DNA of 64,000 bases from Streptomyces sp. ISL-96 (GCF_018614035.1 NZ_JAGGPA010000013.1:23505-87504), one strand, 5' to 3'; counted from the first letter of the stretch, positions 25,397 to 34,361 are shown. Translations and numbers: made by a program. The notes: generated by a model from the sequence alone, not told the origin.

Positions 25397-26014
25397 CTAA
25401 AATCGCGGACGGAGGCCGGTACTCAGCTGCTCGAAGGCCAGCTCGGCCGCCGCCACAGCCCCCGGAAGTACCTTCCGCGCGCTCTCCCCCGCCTCGATCC
25501 GACGCCAGTTCTCCTCGGCGAGGATCCGCTGTACGGCCACGATCTGCCCGGCCGCGAGCCGCGCGGCCAGGGGGTCGGGCCCGTCGAGGGCGGCGGCGAG
25601 CGCTTCCTCGGAGCGCTTCACGTACGCGTGGAGCCGGGCGACCAGGCTCGGCGTCCCGTACAGCAGCCGGTGGAAGGCGAGCACGTCGGCGTCGTCGCTG
25701 AGCCCGGTCACGGGGTCGCGCCGGTCGAGGCCGGCGAGGAAGTGCCGCCGCAGGGCGTCCAGCGGCGAAAGCCCGTCCGCGCGCCCGTCGACGACCACCC
25801 GGGCCGCCTCGTCCTGGTGGTCGGCGAACCGGTGCAGCGCGAGGTCCTCCTTCGTGGGGAAGTAGCGGAAGAGGGTCGGCTTGGAGATCTCGGCCGCGGC
25901 GGCCACCTCGGCCACGGAGACCTTGTCGAAGCCCTTTTCCAGGAAGAGGGCGATCGCGGCATCGGAGACGACCCGGTACGTCCGCTGCTTCTTCCGCTCG
26001 CGCAAACCACTCAT
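25397..26014 (-). CDS. TetR family transcriptional regulator
   Basis: A 205-residue regulator: HTH at about 15-60 (SVAEVAAAAEISKPTLFRYFPTKEDL), then an all-helical ligand domain ending in QLSTGLRPRF. The start giving SGLRERKKQRT fits the typical basic TetR N-terminus. A perfect 9-bp dyad lies 21 bases upstream of the start and is the likely autoregulatory operator. It precedes the HelR-type gene by 42 bases on the same strand. Confidence 0.92.
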   Translation of the reverse strand: MSGLRERKKQRTYRVVSDAAIALFLEKGFDKVSVAEVAAAAEISKPTLFRYFPTKEDLALHRFADHQDEAARVVVDGRADGLSPLDALRRHFLAGLDRRDPVTGLSDDADVLAFHRLLYGTPSLVARLHAYVKRSEEALAAALDGPDPLAARLAAGQIVAVQRILAEENWRRIEAGESARKVLPGAVAAAELAFEQLSTGLRPRF

Positions 26015-26034
26015 GAGGACGAAGCGTACGCGCT

Positions 26035-26058
26035 TGACCTCAACAGAACTTGAGGTCA
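26035..26058. promoter_or_regulatory. TetR operator candidate
   Basis: TGACCTCAA and TTGAGGTCA form a perfect 9-bp inverted repeat with a six-base spacer, directly upstream of the TetR gene. TTGACC overlapping its left arm can act as a -35 element. Confidence 0.7.
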
Positions 26059-26132
26059 CAGACGCACAGACGTCGGAGTGGGGAGTGAGCGTCACAGAGT
26101 TCGGCGGTCCGGAGGCACTGGTGGCGGCCCGG

Positions 26133-27380
26133 TCAGAAGATGTCCGGGCACCACGGTCGCCTGGGCGTACGGAACAGGGCGTCGGCAACGGCGGCGGCAC
26201 CCGCCGACTCCTCCACGACCCGGCCCAGCGCCACCAGCCGCACCGCGGACTCCTCGCCCAGGTACAGCGCCCCCAACTCCCGTACATCCAGCGTCAGATC
26301 GGCCGCCTCGGCCGAAGTGGCACACACCGCCCCGTCCGCCGAGGCATCAAGCCGGAACCGCCCGCCGGCCAGCCCCGCCGCGTCGTGCACCTCCAGCACG
26401 AGCGAGGCGGGCACCGCGTACGTACGAGCCGCCAGGGCCCGTACGACGTCGAGCAGCCGCACCCACAGGAAATCCGCCTGAGTGACGATCCTGGCAGCCC
26501 GGGGATCCGGGAGCAGGAGGGGAAGCAGATCGTCACTGGCGCGGTATCCGGACCGTACCGTCGAGATCCAGTCGATGGCGCAGACGAAGTGCCACAGCGC
26601 GCGCTCGGCCGCCGGCGACACCGCGATCATGTCGCCCACGTTCGCTATGTTCAGCGGCTGCTTCGCGTCGCCCCACTTCTCCTCGGCCCGGTAGACCAGC
26701 AGGCCCTCGACCTCGCCGTGCGCCGAGCGGTAAACGGCGTAGAACGGCTCGCGCCAGGGCTCGTGCGCCATGACGACCTGCCCCGTGTTGACCTGCCACC
26801 AGCGCTGGTCCCGGCTGACCGCACCGGGCTGCATCGCGCGGAAGCGGTCGTGGAGTTCGGGTCCGAGCTTGCGTACGTCGGCCCCGTCGACCAGATCGAC
26901 CCGGCCGCCACCGTCGTCGGGCCCCGCCCAGCGCGCGTCGAGCCCCGCCCTGGGTACGTCGATCTCCCACTCGCTGATCGACGCGGCGTGCCCGAACCCG
27001 TACCGCCCGTAGATCGGATACTCTGCGGCGATCAGCGTCGACAGCACGTCGCCGCGCTCCTTCGCCGCCGCGAGATCCGCGTCCATCATCCGGCTGAGCA
27101 GACCGCGGCGGCGGTGCGTCGGCGACACGGTCACGTTCGACACGGCACTCGCCGGGACCGCCGCGCCGCCCGGCACCGTGAGCTCCTGCGCGAAGGAACG
27201 GTACGTCGCGACACAGCGCCCGTCGTCGAACGCGCCCCGCACACGGGCCAGGTCCGTATGTGCCAGGCGTTCCGCCGCTTCCTCTTCCGAGGCGAGAGGT
27301 GCCCGGAGGAAGCCGGTGGCCAAGGCGCGCAGCCAGTCGCGGAACTCGGACGCGGTGATCGTACGGACGTCGACGCTCAT
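26133..27380 (-). CDS. Eis-type GNAT N-acetyltransferase
   Basis: A 415-residue Eis-family acetyltransferase with three parts: an N-terminal GNAT domain with the acetyl-CoA loop [15 protein letters not shown] and the catalytic Tyr region [10 protein letters not shown], a second degenerate GNAT, and a C-terminal SCP-like domain. The C-terminal residue is Phe (CPDIF), whose carboxylate is the catalytic base in Eis. Eis proteins acetylate aminoglycosides or other amines at several positions; the natural substrate here is unknown. It is separate from the neighbours and ends about 120 bases from the TetR start. Confidence 0.92.
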   Translation of the reverse strand: MSVDVRTITASEFRDWLRALATGFLRAPLASEEEAAERLAHTDLARVRGAFDDGRCVATYRSFAQELTVPGGAAVPASAVSNVTVSPTHRRRGLLSRMMDADLAAAKERGDVLSTLIAAEYPIYGRYGFGHAASISEWEIDVPRAGLDARWAGPDDGGGRVDLVDGADVRKLGPELHDRFRAMQPGAVSRDQRWWQVNTGQVVMAHEPWREPFYAVYRSAHGEVEGLLVYRAEEKWGDAKQPLNIANVGDMIAVSPAAERALWHFVCAIDWISTVRSGYRASDDLLPLLLPDPRAARIVTQADFLWVRLLDVVRALAARTYAVPASLVLEVHDAAGLAGGRFRLDASADGAVCATSAEAADLTLDVRELGALYLGEESAVRLVALGRVVEESAGAAAVADALFRTPRRPWCPDIF

Positions 27381-27463
27381 GCGTCCACGCTATGCACACC
27401 GGCCGCCGCCTGTCGCCCGTATTTTTCCGGGCGCCCGGACCCCCGCGTCCAGGCAGACTCCGC

Positions 27464-28435
27464 TCAGAACGCCGCGCGTATCTCCCCGACCTCGGCCGCC
27501 CCGCCCATCAGCGGCGCCCGCCCGATCCGGTCCACCACCGGCCCGTCCACACCCAGCCGCCGCAGCGCCCGCGCCAGCACCGGACCCAGCGCCCGCGTCG
27601 CACCGTCGTCGACCTTGAACGCGACGGCGCGGCCGTCCGGCAGAGCCACCGCCTGGACCGCCTCGGCGCCCATCTTCGACAGCGCGCCCGGCACCTCGCG
27701 CATCAGCCAGGTGTCGGGGCGGCGCGTACCCGCGACGTACTGAGGGTGCGCGCGCATCGCGTCCGCGACGCGTCGCTCGGCCGTGCCCGGCTCCGCGAGC
27801 ACGAAGCTGCGGAAAGCCGTCGCCAGCCCGACCAGGCTGATGCCCATCAGCGGCGCGCCGCACCCGTCCGTACCCACCGCCGTGACGCGCTCGCCGCTCG
27901 CCTCCTCCACCACCCGCAGCACGAGCCGCTGAAGCGGATGACTGGGGTCCAAGTAGGAACCCGTGTCCCACCCGTTCAGACCGCAGGCCGCCAGCATCGC
28001 CGCGTGCTTGCCGGAGCAGTTCATGGTGACCCGCTCGCGCACCCCGCCCCCGGCCAGGTACGCCTCCGCCTCCACCGGGTCCAGCGGCAGATCCGGCGGA
28101 GTCTGGAGGTCCGCCTCCGTGAGCCCGTACTCCGCCAGCATCTTGCGTACGAGATCCAGCTGGAACCGCTCCCCCGAGTGGCTCGCGGCCGCCAGCGCCA
28201 GCCGCTCCCCCGACAGGTCGAGCCCGGCTCGCAGGATCGCGGCGGCCTGCATCGGCTTGTTGCTGGAGCGCGGGAAGACCGGGGCGTGCGGATTCCCGAC
28301 CGCCAGCTCCACGCTGCCGTCCGCCGCCAGAACGACCAGCGAACCCCGGTGATGGCCCTCGACGAAGCCGGAACGGACGACTTCCGCGAGGACCGGGGAT
28401 ATGGCGGTGACGGCGGCGGCGTTGCTGGAGGACAT
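27464..28435 (-). CDS. Asparaginase (Rhizobium ReAV/thermolabile type)
   Basis: L-asparagine hydrolysis to aspartate and ammonia. The 323-residue protein belongs to the type 3, serine beta-lactamase-like asparaginases: the SxxK catalytic motif is in PRSSNKPMQA, with a second conserved stretch MNCSGKHAAML and the zinc-cysteine region DGCGAPLMGISL. It has no signal peptide, so it is cytosolic. It stands between an Eis-type gene and rsiG, on the same strand as both. Confidence 0.92.
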   Translation of the reverse strand: MSSSNAAAVTAISPVLAEVVRSGFVEGHHRGSLVVLAADGSVELAVGNPHAPVFPRSSNKPMQAAAILRAGLDLSGERLALAAASHSGERFQLDLVRKMLAEYGLTEADLQTPPDLPLDPVEAEAYLAGGGVRERVTMNCSGKHAAMLAACGLNGWDTGSYLDPSHPLQRLVLRVVEEASGERVTAVGTDGCGAPLMGISLVGLATAFRSFVLAEPGTAERRVADAMRAHPQYVAGTRRPDTWLMREVPGALSKMGAEAVQAVALPDGRAVAFKVDDGATRALGPVLARALRRLGVDGPVVDRIGRAPLMGGAAEVGEIRAAF

Positions 28436-28490
28436 CTCGACCTTCCGGGGCGGGAACAGGACCAGGCTCCCGTACGGCCGGATCGCGGCG

Positions 28491-29093
28491 TCAGGTCAGC
28501 AGGTCGTCTACTTGAGCTTCCCCATCACGGTACCTGCGGGCAATCTCCGCACTGCAATCGTCCGCCGTCCGCTGCAGATGCTGCCGGCGCCGCGAGACCT
28601 GCTGTTCGTAACGGACCAGCCGCCCCATGGCCGCGTGCAGCTCCTCGTCCGTACGGGCGGCGAGATCCGACAGCTCGACCTCGGCCAGCATCTCGGCCGC
28701 CAGCAGCCGGAACTCCTCGCTGTGCGGTGTGGACAGCGTCACGTGACGAGCGGAGGAACGGTGCCGCGAAGGGGCGTCCGCGAGGATCTCCGACAGCCGG
28801 TCGACGACAGGGGACTCCGGCCCCGTACGCCGCGCCAGCTCGGCCCGCAGAATGTCGATCCGCCCGTGCAGCAGACGCCGCACATAACTGAGGTCCGCCT
28901 CGTCACGCTGCGAGTCACGGCGCAGACCGCGCAGCTCCGGCAGCCCCAGCACACCGAGATCGGTCTTCGGCTGACGCTCCGCGCTCTCACCGGTCCGCTG
29001 CGCGGGTGGTCGTGCGGCGGGAGCGGAAGGCGTCAGCTGAATCATTGGCATAGGTACGGGACCGAGCGGCTGCCCGGCGCCAGATGTGCTCAT
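28491..29093 (-). CDS. rsiG: Cyclic-di-GMP-dependent anti-sigma factor RsiG
   Basis: Coiled-coil protein that, armed with c-di-GMP, sequesters the sporulation sigma factor WhiG. Both copies of the E(x3)S(x2)R(x3)Q(x3)D ligand motif are visible: residues E65, S69, R72, H76, D80 and E163, S167, R170, Q174, D178. The second is perfect; in the first His replaces Gln. The 200-residue length and the position beside dtd and ygfZ match Streptomyces RsiG. The start STSGAGQPL has a GAGGGGAC ribosome-binding site; an upstream GTG or ATG would add about 20 codons. Confidence 0.9.
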   Translation of the reverse strand: MSTSGAGQPLGPVPMPMIQLTPSAPAARPPAQRTGESAERQPKTDLGVLGLPELRGLRRDSQRDEADLSYVRRLLHGRIDILRAELARRTGPESPVVDRLSEILADAPSRHRSSARHVTLSTPHSEEFRLLAAEMLAEVELSDLAARTDEELHAAMGRLVRYEQQVSRRRQHLQRTADDCSAEIARRYRDGEAQVDDLLT

Positions 29094-29212
29094 GGATTGT
29101 TCCGTCCCCTCGACCGGTGCGGGGCGCGCACCGCCTCCCGTGCATCGTGCCACTCCTGACGGCGGCTACGCAGGCGCTCTACGCCCGTTCAGCCCCGGAT
29201 AGATTGGGCCGC

Positions 29213-29638
29213 ATGCGTGCAGTGGTGCAGAGGGTCGACGGCGCGAGCGTCGTGGTGGCCGGACAAACGGTCGGCGAAATCGTGGGCGAAGGCCTGTGTG
29301 TGCTGGTGGGAGTCACCCACGGGGACACAACGGACAAGGCCGCCCAGCTCGCCCGGAAGCTGTGGTCGGTTCGGATCCTTGCGGGCGAGAAGTCCTGCTC
29401 CGATGTGAATGCGCCACTTCTGGTCATTTCACAGTTCACTCTCTACGGGGACGCCCGCAAGGGCCGCCGCCCCACCTGGAACGCCGCGGCCCCCGGCGAG
29501 AGCGCCGAGCCGCTGGTCGAGGAGGTCGTGGCCCAGCTCCGCGCACTGGGCGCGCACGTGGAAACGGGCCGCTTCGGAGCGGAGATGCGAGTCTCCCTCA
29601 CGAACGACGGCCCGTTCACGATCCTGATCGAAATCTAA
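29213..29638 (+). CDS. dtd: D-aminoacyl-tRNA deacylase
   Basis: Proofreading enzyme that removes D-amino acids and glycine from mischarged tRNA. The 141-residue protein starts [13 protein letters not shown] and contains the SQFTLYGD active-site segment and, near the end, NDGPFT, the Gly-cisPro chirality-checking motif. The ATG lies eight bases after TAGATT, which indicates a leaderless mRNA. It is divergent from rsiG. Confidence 0.95.
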   Translation: MRAVVQRVDGASVVVAGQTVGEIVGEGLCVLVGVTHGDTTDKAAQLARKLWSVRILAGEKSCSDVNAPLLVISQFTLYGDARKGRRPTWNAAAPGESAEPLVEEVVAQLRALGAHVETGRFGAEMRVSLTNDGPFTILIEI

Positions 29639-29658
29639 GGACTGACCTTCAAGCAGTC

Positions 29659-30624
29659 CTACGGCTCTACGACGACTTCCTGCGCCGCGGCCGTGTTCCC
29701 CGCCAGCAGCTCCGCGTCCACCGGCACATTGCGCTTGACCAGCGCGAGAGCGATCGGCCCCAGCTCGTGGTGGCGGGCCGACGTCGTGATGAACCCCAGC
29801 TGGCGCCCCTCCTCGCCGTCCGCCGCCAGCCGCACCGGCGTCCCCGGCCCCGGCAGCAGGACATCGCTGCCGTCCAGGTGCAGGAAGACGAGCCGCCGCG
29901 GCGGCTTCCCCAGGTTCTGGACGCGGGCAACGGTCTCCTGGCCCCGGTAGCAGCCCTTCTGGAGGTGTACGGCGCTGCCGATCCAGCCCAGCTCGTGCGG
30001 GATGGTGCGGTGGTCGGTCTCGAAGCCGAGGCGGGGCCGGTGCGCTTCGACGCGCAGGGCCTCGTACGCCAGAATGCCGGCCGCCGGACCATGAGCCCCG
30101 GCGTACTCCTCCAGCCGGCCGCGCGGCAGGAAGAGATCGCGGCCGTGCGAGGTCTCCCGTACGGCCACCCCCTCCGGTACGCCGGCGATCGAGCCGGCCG
30201 GCAGGTGGACCACGGCGAAGTCGTCCGTCCGGTCCGCCGTCTCCACCCGGTAGAAGAACTTCATCGACTCCAGGTACGCGACGAGATCGCCCTGCGTACC
30301 CGGCTCGACGTGCATCCACACCGTCTCGCCGTCGTCGACGAGGTACATCGCGTGCTCGACATGACCGTGCGCAGTGAGGATCAGCGCCTCGGTGGCCCGG
30401 CCGGCCGGAAGGTCGCTGACGTGCTGCGTGAGCAGGAGGTGCAGCCAGGTCAGCCGGTCGTCACCGGTGACGGTGACGACGCCGCGGTGGGAAAGGTCGA
30501 CGAAGCCGACGCCGTCGGCAAGGGCGCGCTGCTCGCGGAACAGGTCGCCGTAATGCGCGGCGACGCCTTCGTCGCGCCCTTCGGCGGGCACGGCACCGGG
30601 CAGGGACAGCAGGGGGCTCTTCAT
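29659..30624 (-). CDS. ygfZ: Folate-binding YgfZ/GcvT family protein
   Basis: Tetrahydrofolate-dependent iron-sulfur cluster assembly or repair protein. The 321-residue product has the GcvT-like fold and the family signature KGCYRGQE with its conserved cysteine. It is 20 bases from the convergent dtd stop and 10 bases after the nur stop on the same strand, so nur and ygfZ may be one transcript. In actinobacteria YgfZ is a housekeeping protein, with no obvious nickel link. Confidence 0.93.
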   Translation of the reverse strand: MKSPLLSLPGAVPAEGRDEGVAAHYGDLFREQRALADGVGFVDLSHRGVVTVTGDDRLTWLHLLLTQHVSDLPAGRATEALILTAHGHVEHAMYLVDDGETVWMHVEPGTQGDLVAYLESMKFFYRVETADRTDDFAVVHLPAGSIAGVPEGVAVRETSHGRDLFLPRGRLEEYAGAHGPAAGILAYEALRVEAHRPRLGFETDHRTIPHELGWIGSAVHLQKGCYRGQETVARVQNLGKPPRRLVFLHLDGSDVLLPGPGTPVRLAADGEEGRQLGFITTSARHHELGPIALALVKRNVPVDAELLAGNTAAAQEVVVEP

Positions 30625-30634
30625 GCCGCCAAGC

Positions 30635-31084
30635 CTACGACTCGGTAGTTGAAGCTTCCGCGGAAGCCTTCGCGGCGCACTTCTGACAGCGCCCGAAGAT
30701 CGCGAAGTGCTTCATGTCGGTCTCGAAGCCGAACGTCTCGCGCAGCTTGGCCGTGAAGTCGGCGGCGATCGCGATGTCGGCCTCGATCACGTTCGTACAG
30801 TCGCGGCAGACCAGGTGGATGTGGTGGTGGCGGTCCGCCAGGTGGTACGTCGGTGCCCCGTGCCCCAGATGCGCGTGGCTGACCAGCCCCAGCTCCTCCA
30901 GGAGCTCCAGGGTCCGGTACACCGTGGAGATGTTCACGCCGGACGCGGTCCTGCGCACCTCGACGAGGATGTCGTCGGGCGTCGCGTGTTCCAGGGCGTC
31001 CACGGCTTCCAGGACGAGCTGACGCTGGGGCGTCAGCCGATAGCCGCGCTGCCGCAGGTCGCTTTTCCAGTCGGTGCTCACCAC
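30635..31084 (-). CDS. nur: Nickel-responsive Fur-family regulator Nur
   Basis: Represses nickel uptake and the Fe-superoxide dismutase when nickel-bound. The 149-residue protein opens VSTDWKSDLRQRGYRLTPQR and keeps all metal ligands described for Streptomyces Nur: His33, His86, His88 and His90 (M-site) and His70, His72 and His126 (nickel site). Cys93, Cys96, Cys133 and Cys136 are also present. Start is one of two consecutive GTG codons. No clear Nur box lies in the 57 bases upstream. Confidence 0.93.
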   Translation of the reverse strand: MVSTDWKSDLRQRGYRLTPQRQLVLEAVDALEHATPDDILVEVRRTASGVNISTVYRTLELLEELGLVSHAHLGHGAPTYHLADRHHHIHLVCRDCTNVIEADIAIAADFTAKLRETFGFETDMKHFAIFGRCQKCAAKASAEASTTES

Positions 31085-31141
31085 GTGCCCAGTGTAGGCA
31101 GCGCGGCAGGCAACCCACGTGGTGTCGGCCTACTTGAAGGC

Positions 31142-31705
31142 TTACTTGAAGAACGCGATCCCGTCGTCGGGCAGGTCTTTGAGGTCCTTCGCCCACTCGC
31201 TCGGGTCGACGACCTTCTTCAGGTGCGCCGACATGTAGGGGCGGAGCTCGACGTCAGGGGTGGCCTTCTCGCCGACCCACATGAGGTCGCTCTTGACGTA
31301 GCCGTAGAGACGCTTGCCACCGGTGTACGGACCGGAGGCGCCGGTGCGCGCGACCGCGTCGGTCACCAGGTCGATCTGCGGCTTCTGGTCGGCGAGCTCG
31401 CCGTACCAGATCTCGACGACGCCCTGGTCACGGATCATGACGACCTCGACCTTGCGGTCCTTGTCGACGCGCCAGTAGCCGGACTCGTTCTCCAGCGGCC
31501 GGACCTTCTTGCCCTCGTTGTCGAGCACCCACGTGTGGGAGACGTACTCAAGGAAGTCCCGGCCGTCGTGGGTGAAGGTGACTTCCTGGCCGAAGTTGCA
31601 CTTCTCGGCGCCGGGGAAGTCGGAAACGCCCGCACCCTCCCAGCGCCCGAGGAGGAAGACGAGGGGGACGAGGTCCGGGTGGAGGTCGGACGGGATCTCG
31701 ATCAT
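31142..31705 (-). CDS. Nitrobindin-like heme-binding beta-barrel protein (FABP family)
   Basis: A 187-residue all-beta protein of the DUF1794/THAP4-type nitrobindin family. The GRWEGAG motif (GxWxGxG) is at residues 20-26, and YMSAHLKKV near the C-terminus carries the likely axial heme histidine. Relatives bind ferric heme and react with NO or peroxynitrite. It is upstream of nur on the same strand, about 58 bases apart. No signal peptide. Confidence 0.9.
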   Translation of the reverse strand: MIEIPSDLHPDLVPLVFLLGRWEGAGVSDFPGAEKCNFGQEVTFTHDGRDFLEYVSHTWVLDNEGKKVRPLENESGYWRVDKDRKVEVVMIRDQGVVEIWYGELADQKPQIDLVTDAVARTGASGPYTGGKRLYGYVKSDLMWVGEKATPDVELRPYMSAHLKKVVDPSEWAKDLKDLPDDGIAFFK

Positions 31706-31748
31706 GAGCTGCTCAGACGATCTGTGAGGGGAGGGGTGGCGGGGTGGG

Positions 31749-31850
31749 TCAGCGCTGACCCTGGTAGAGCTTCTTCACGGTCAGACCGGCGAAGGCCAGA
31801 ACGCCGACGCAGACCAGAACCAGCAGGGCTTCGAAGAAGATCGTCAGCAC
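31749..31850 (-). CDS. Small single-span membrane protein, 33 residues
   Basis: A 34-codon ORF starting GTG, seven bases after GGAG. It encodes one hydrophobic helix (LTIFFEALLVLVCVGVLAFA) followed by a basic tail, GLTVKKLYQGQR. The composition and the clean membrane-then-basic layout argue for a real small protein, and an equivalent sits before the nitrobindin-like gene in Streptomyces. It is 43 bases upstream of that gene. Function is unknown. Confidence 0.72.
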   Translation of the reverse strand: MLTIFFEALLVLVCVGVLAFAGLTVKKLYQGQR

Positions 31851-32001
31851 GGGGTTGCTCCTTGCACGAGCGGTGGGCGGTACGGGGCCGGGCCCCAGCT
31901 TAGTCGGCGGGGCCCGGCACGGCCGTCGCGGGTTCGCAGCTGCTGGTCGTCAGCCGGAATCAAGACGCGATGGACGCGATGGACACGATTACAGTTCGGA
32001 C

Positions 32002-32364
32002 ATGGCGAAGAAGCTCGTGATCAAGGTGACCGCCGGGGCCGACGCCCCGGAGCGGTGTTCGCAGGCGTTCACGGTGGCGGCGGTGGCCGTCGCCAGCGGG
32101 GTCGAGGTCTCGCTCTGGCTGACCGGCGAGTCCTCGTGGTTCGCGCTGCCGGGGCGCGCGGCGGAGTTCGAGCTGCCGCACGCGGCGCCGCTGCCGGACC
32201 TGATCGAGTCGATCAACGCGGCGGGACAGATCACGCTGTGCACGCAGTGCGCGGCACGCCGCGAGATCACCGAGAACGACGTGATCGAGGGCGTACGGAT
32301 CGCGGGCGCCCAGGTCTTCGTCAGCGAGGTCATGGCGGGCGACGTGCAGTCCCTCGTCTACTGA
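32002..32364 (+). CDS. DsrE/DsrF-like family protein
   Basis: A 120-residue alpha/beta protein of the DsrE superfamily, associated with sulfur relay. It contains a CTQC pair (ITLCTQCAARREI) at about residue 78 that may be redox-active or hold a persulfide. The ATG follows TACAGT by six bases, so it is probably leaderless. It is divergent from the 33-residue membrane-protein gene. A rhodanese and its leader peptide lie about 1 kb downstream on the other strand. Confidence 0.9.
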   Translation: MAKKLVIKVTAGADAPERCSQAFTVAAVAVASGVEVSLWLTGESSWFALPGRAAEFELPHAAPLPDLIESINAAGQITLCTQCAARREITENDVIEGVRIAGAQVFVSEVMAGDVQSLVY

Positions 32365-32402
32365 CCTGCTTGGGGCCTGCTGGGGAGGTCCACTGGCGAG
32401 GT

Positions 32403-32663
32403 CTACTGGGGACGCTTCTTGCCGTCCAGCTCGTCCCACCAGTCGTCGGACTTCGGGTCTCCGGACGGGTCGTCCCACCAGCGGTCGTCCGGCCCCCGCC
32501 GGTTGGCGACCATCGCCGCGATCGGCGGAATGACCATCGCGACGAAGCACATCCCCACGGCCACCGGCACGGACCACAGCCGCACGAGGGCCCAGGCGGA
32601 GACGAAGAGAACGATGCATCCGCCCATCAGCAGGAAGTAGGCGTGCCGCCGCCGCTCGTACAT
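32403..32663 (-). CDS. DUF3099 family membrane protein
   Basis: An 86-residue protein with two hydrophobic helices (about 8-27 and 33-51) and an acidic, Trp-rich cytoplasmic tail (DDRWWDDPSGDPKSDDWWDEL). This is the pattern of actinobacterial DUF3099. Function is unknown. GGAGGT directly abuts the ATG, too close for a normal ribosome-binding site; TACCGT upstream suggests a leaderless start. It is convergent with the DsrE gene. Confidence 0.8.
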   Translation of the reverse strand: MYERRRHAYFLLMGGCIVLFVSAWALVRLWSVPVAVGMCFVAMVIPPIAAMVANRRGPDDRWWDDPSGDPKSDDWWDELDGKKRPQ

Positions 32664-32755
32664 ACCTCCACGGTACGACCGAAGGACCGCACCTGGTCCG
32701 GGACAGCGTCCAACCCCCCGGGGTGCGGCCCTTCGGCCAGTGAGAAAGCGCCTCG

Positions 32756-33043
32756 TCAGACGGCGATCGCGACCTCTGCGAGGCCGCCCGTCTGGGCGAC
32801 GACCGTACGGTCGGCCGTGCCGCCGGGGACCAGGGCGCGTACGGTCCACGTGCCCTCGGCCGCGTAGAAGCGGAACTGGCCCGTGGCCGAGGTCGGGACC
32901 TCGGCGGTGAACTCGCCGGTCGAGTCCAGGAGGCGGACGTAACCGGTGACGGGCTCGCCGTCGCGGGTCACGCTGCCCTGGATGGTGGTCTCACCGGGCT
33001 TGATCGTCGAGGCGTCGGGGCCGCCGGCCTTTGCTCCACACAT
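32756..33043 (-). CDS. DUF1416 family protein
   Basis: A 95-residue beta-sandwich-like protein with an N-terminal CGAKAGGPD, then GETTIQGSVTRDGEPVTGYVRLLD, the core of DUF1416. It has no signal peptide. In Streptomyces it always follows the rhodanese gene, and here the gap is 36 bases, so the two form an operon. A role in sulfur handling is inferred from that context only. The ATG is preceded by AAGGACGG. Confidence 0.9.
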   Translation of the reverse strand: MCGAKAGGPDASTIKPGETTIQGSVTRDGEPVTGYVRLLDSTGEFTAEVPTSATGQFRFYAAEGTWTVRALVPGGTADRTVVAQTGGLAEVAIAV

Positions 33044-33079
33044 GTTGAATCCGTCCTTCAAGTCGCAGGCGATGAGGGG

Positions 33080-33919
33080 TTACTTGTTGGCGCCGAGCTC
33101 GATCGGCACGCCGACCAGGGAGCCGTACTCGGTCCACGAGCCGTCGTAGTTCTTGACGTTGTCGACACCGAGCAGCTCGTGCAGGACGAACCAGGTCAGG
33201 GCCGAGCGCTCACCGATGCGGCAGTAAGCGATGGTGTCCTTGGCCAGGTCGACCTGCTCGGCCTCGTACAGGGCCTTGAGCTCTTCGTCGGACTTGAAGG
33301 TGCCGTCGTCGTTGGCGTTCTTCGACCACGGGATGTTGCGGGCGGACGGGACGTGGCCCGGGCGCTGCGACTGCTCCTGCGGGAGGTGGGCCGGGGCGAG
33401 CAGCTTGCCGCTGAACTCGTCGGGGGAACGTACGTCGACGAGGTTCTGGTTGTTGATGGCCGAGACCACGTCGTCGCGGAAGGCACGGATCGAGGTGTCC
33501 TGCGGCTGGGCCTTGTACTGCGTGGCCGGGCGCTGCGGGACCTCGGCGACCAGGTCGCGGGAGTCGAGCTCCCACTTCTTGCGGCCGCCGTCCAGCAGGC
33601 GGACGTCGCTGTGGCCGTAGAGCTTGAAGTACCAGAAGGCGTACGAGGCGAACCAGTTGTTGTTGCCGCCGTAGAGGACCACCGTGGTGTCGTTCGCGAT
33701 GCCCTTCTCGGACAGGAGCTTCTCGAAGCCGGCCTGGTCGACGAAGTCGCGGCGGACCGGGTCCTGGAGGTCCTTGGTCCAGTCGATCCGGATCGCGTTG
33801 CGGATGTGGTTCTTCTCGTACGCCGAGGTGTCCTCGTCGACCTCGACGATGGCGACCTTCGGGTCCTCGATGTGGGCCTCGACCCAGTCTGCGTCTACCA
33901 GGACGTCGCTGCGGCTCAT
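33080..33919 (-). CDS. Thiosulfate sulfurtransferase (rhodanese)
   Basis: A 279-residue tandem-rhodanese protein transferring sulfane sulfur to a thiol or cyanide. The N-terminal domain (about 1-130) lacks the catalytic loop cysteine. The C-terminal one has the active-site loop CRIGERS with the persulfide cysteine, and the domain joint is in DVRSPDEF. GGAGGAG precedes the ATG. It is operonic with the DUF1416 gene and is preceded by a short peptide gene with a Cys-rich end, typical of actinobacterial sulfur-gene leaders. Confidence 0.95.
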   Translation of the reverse strand: MSRSDVLVDADWVEAHIEDPKVAIVEVDEDTSAYEKNHIRNAIRIDWTKDLQDPVRRDFVDQAGFEKLLSEKGIANDTTVVLYGGNNNWFASYAFWYFKLYGHSDVRLLDGGRKKWELDSRDLVAEVPQRPATQYKAQPQDTSIRAFRDDVVSAINNQNLVDVRSPDEFSGKLLAPAHLPQEQSQRPGHVPSARNIPWSKNANDDGTFKSDEELKALYEAEQVDLAKDTIAYCRIGERSALTWFVLHELLGVDNVKNYDGSWTEYGSLVGVPIELGANK

Positions 33920-34113
33920 GCTGTTCTCCTCCGGGGCAGTGTGCGGCGGTTATGCGCGAGGTGCGGATGTGCGGGTGTGCGGGCACGCCGGTACGCGGAA
34001 CGGGACGGCGTTACGACCGCACGGGGGGCCGGCCCTGACTGCGACTGCACCAGTTCGGTCGGTCGGTGGGCCGGGGGGAAGGCGGGTGCCGGACTGTGCC
34101 GGTCAGAACCCGC

Positions 34114-34197
34114 TCAGGCAGTACGACAGAGCATGGCGGCGACGCGGCACAGGTCTACTGCCCGCCGCTTCGTGAGGTCCGCCTGTCGCTGCTGCAT
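34114..34197 (-). CDS. Putative cysteine-responsive leader peptide
   Basis: A 27-codon ORF, Arg-rich, with Cys at residue 17 and Cys24 near the end (DLCRVAAM then LCRTA). The end DLCRVAAxLCR pattern is the one shared by small peptides upstream of sulfur and cysteine genes in actinobacteria, and the rhodanese start lies 194 bases downstream. The ATG is about seven bases after TACGAT, so a leaderless mRNA is likely. Translation of the Cys codons probably couples cysteine supply to expression of the downstream gene; this is inferred. Confidence 0.75.
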   Translation of the reverse strand: MQQRQADLTKRRAVDLCRVAAMLCRTA

Positions 34198-34361
34198 GGG
34201 ACCGATCGTAGGGATGTCACGACCGGCATGTCACCGGTGTGTCGCATGTTGAGACACGATCGTCCGGGATGCGGGATGGGATGCCGGCGCAAGGGCTTCG
34301 TTCCGGGCCGGCGCGCCGCCTGCGGCCGCCCGCTGCCTGAGGGGCGGACGCAGGCGTCTCA

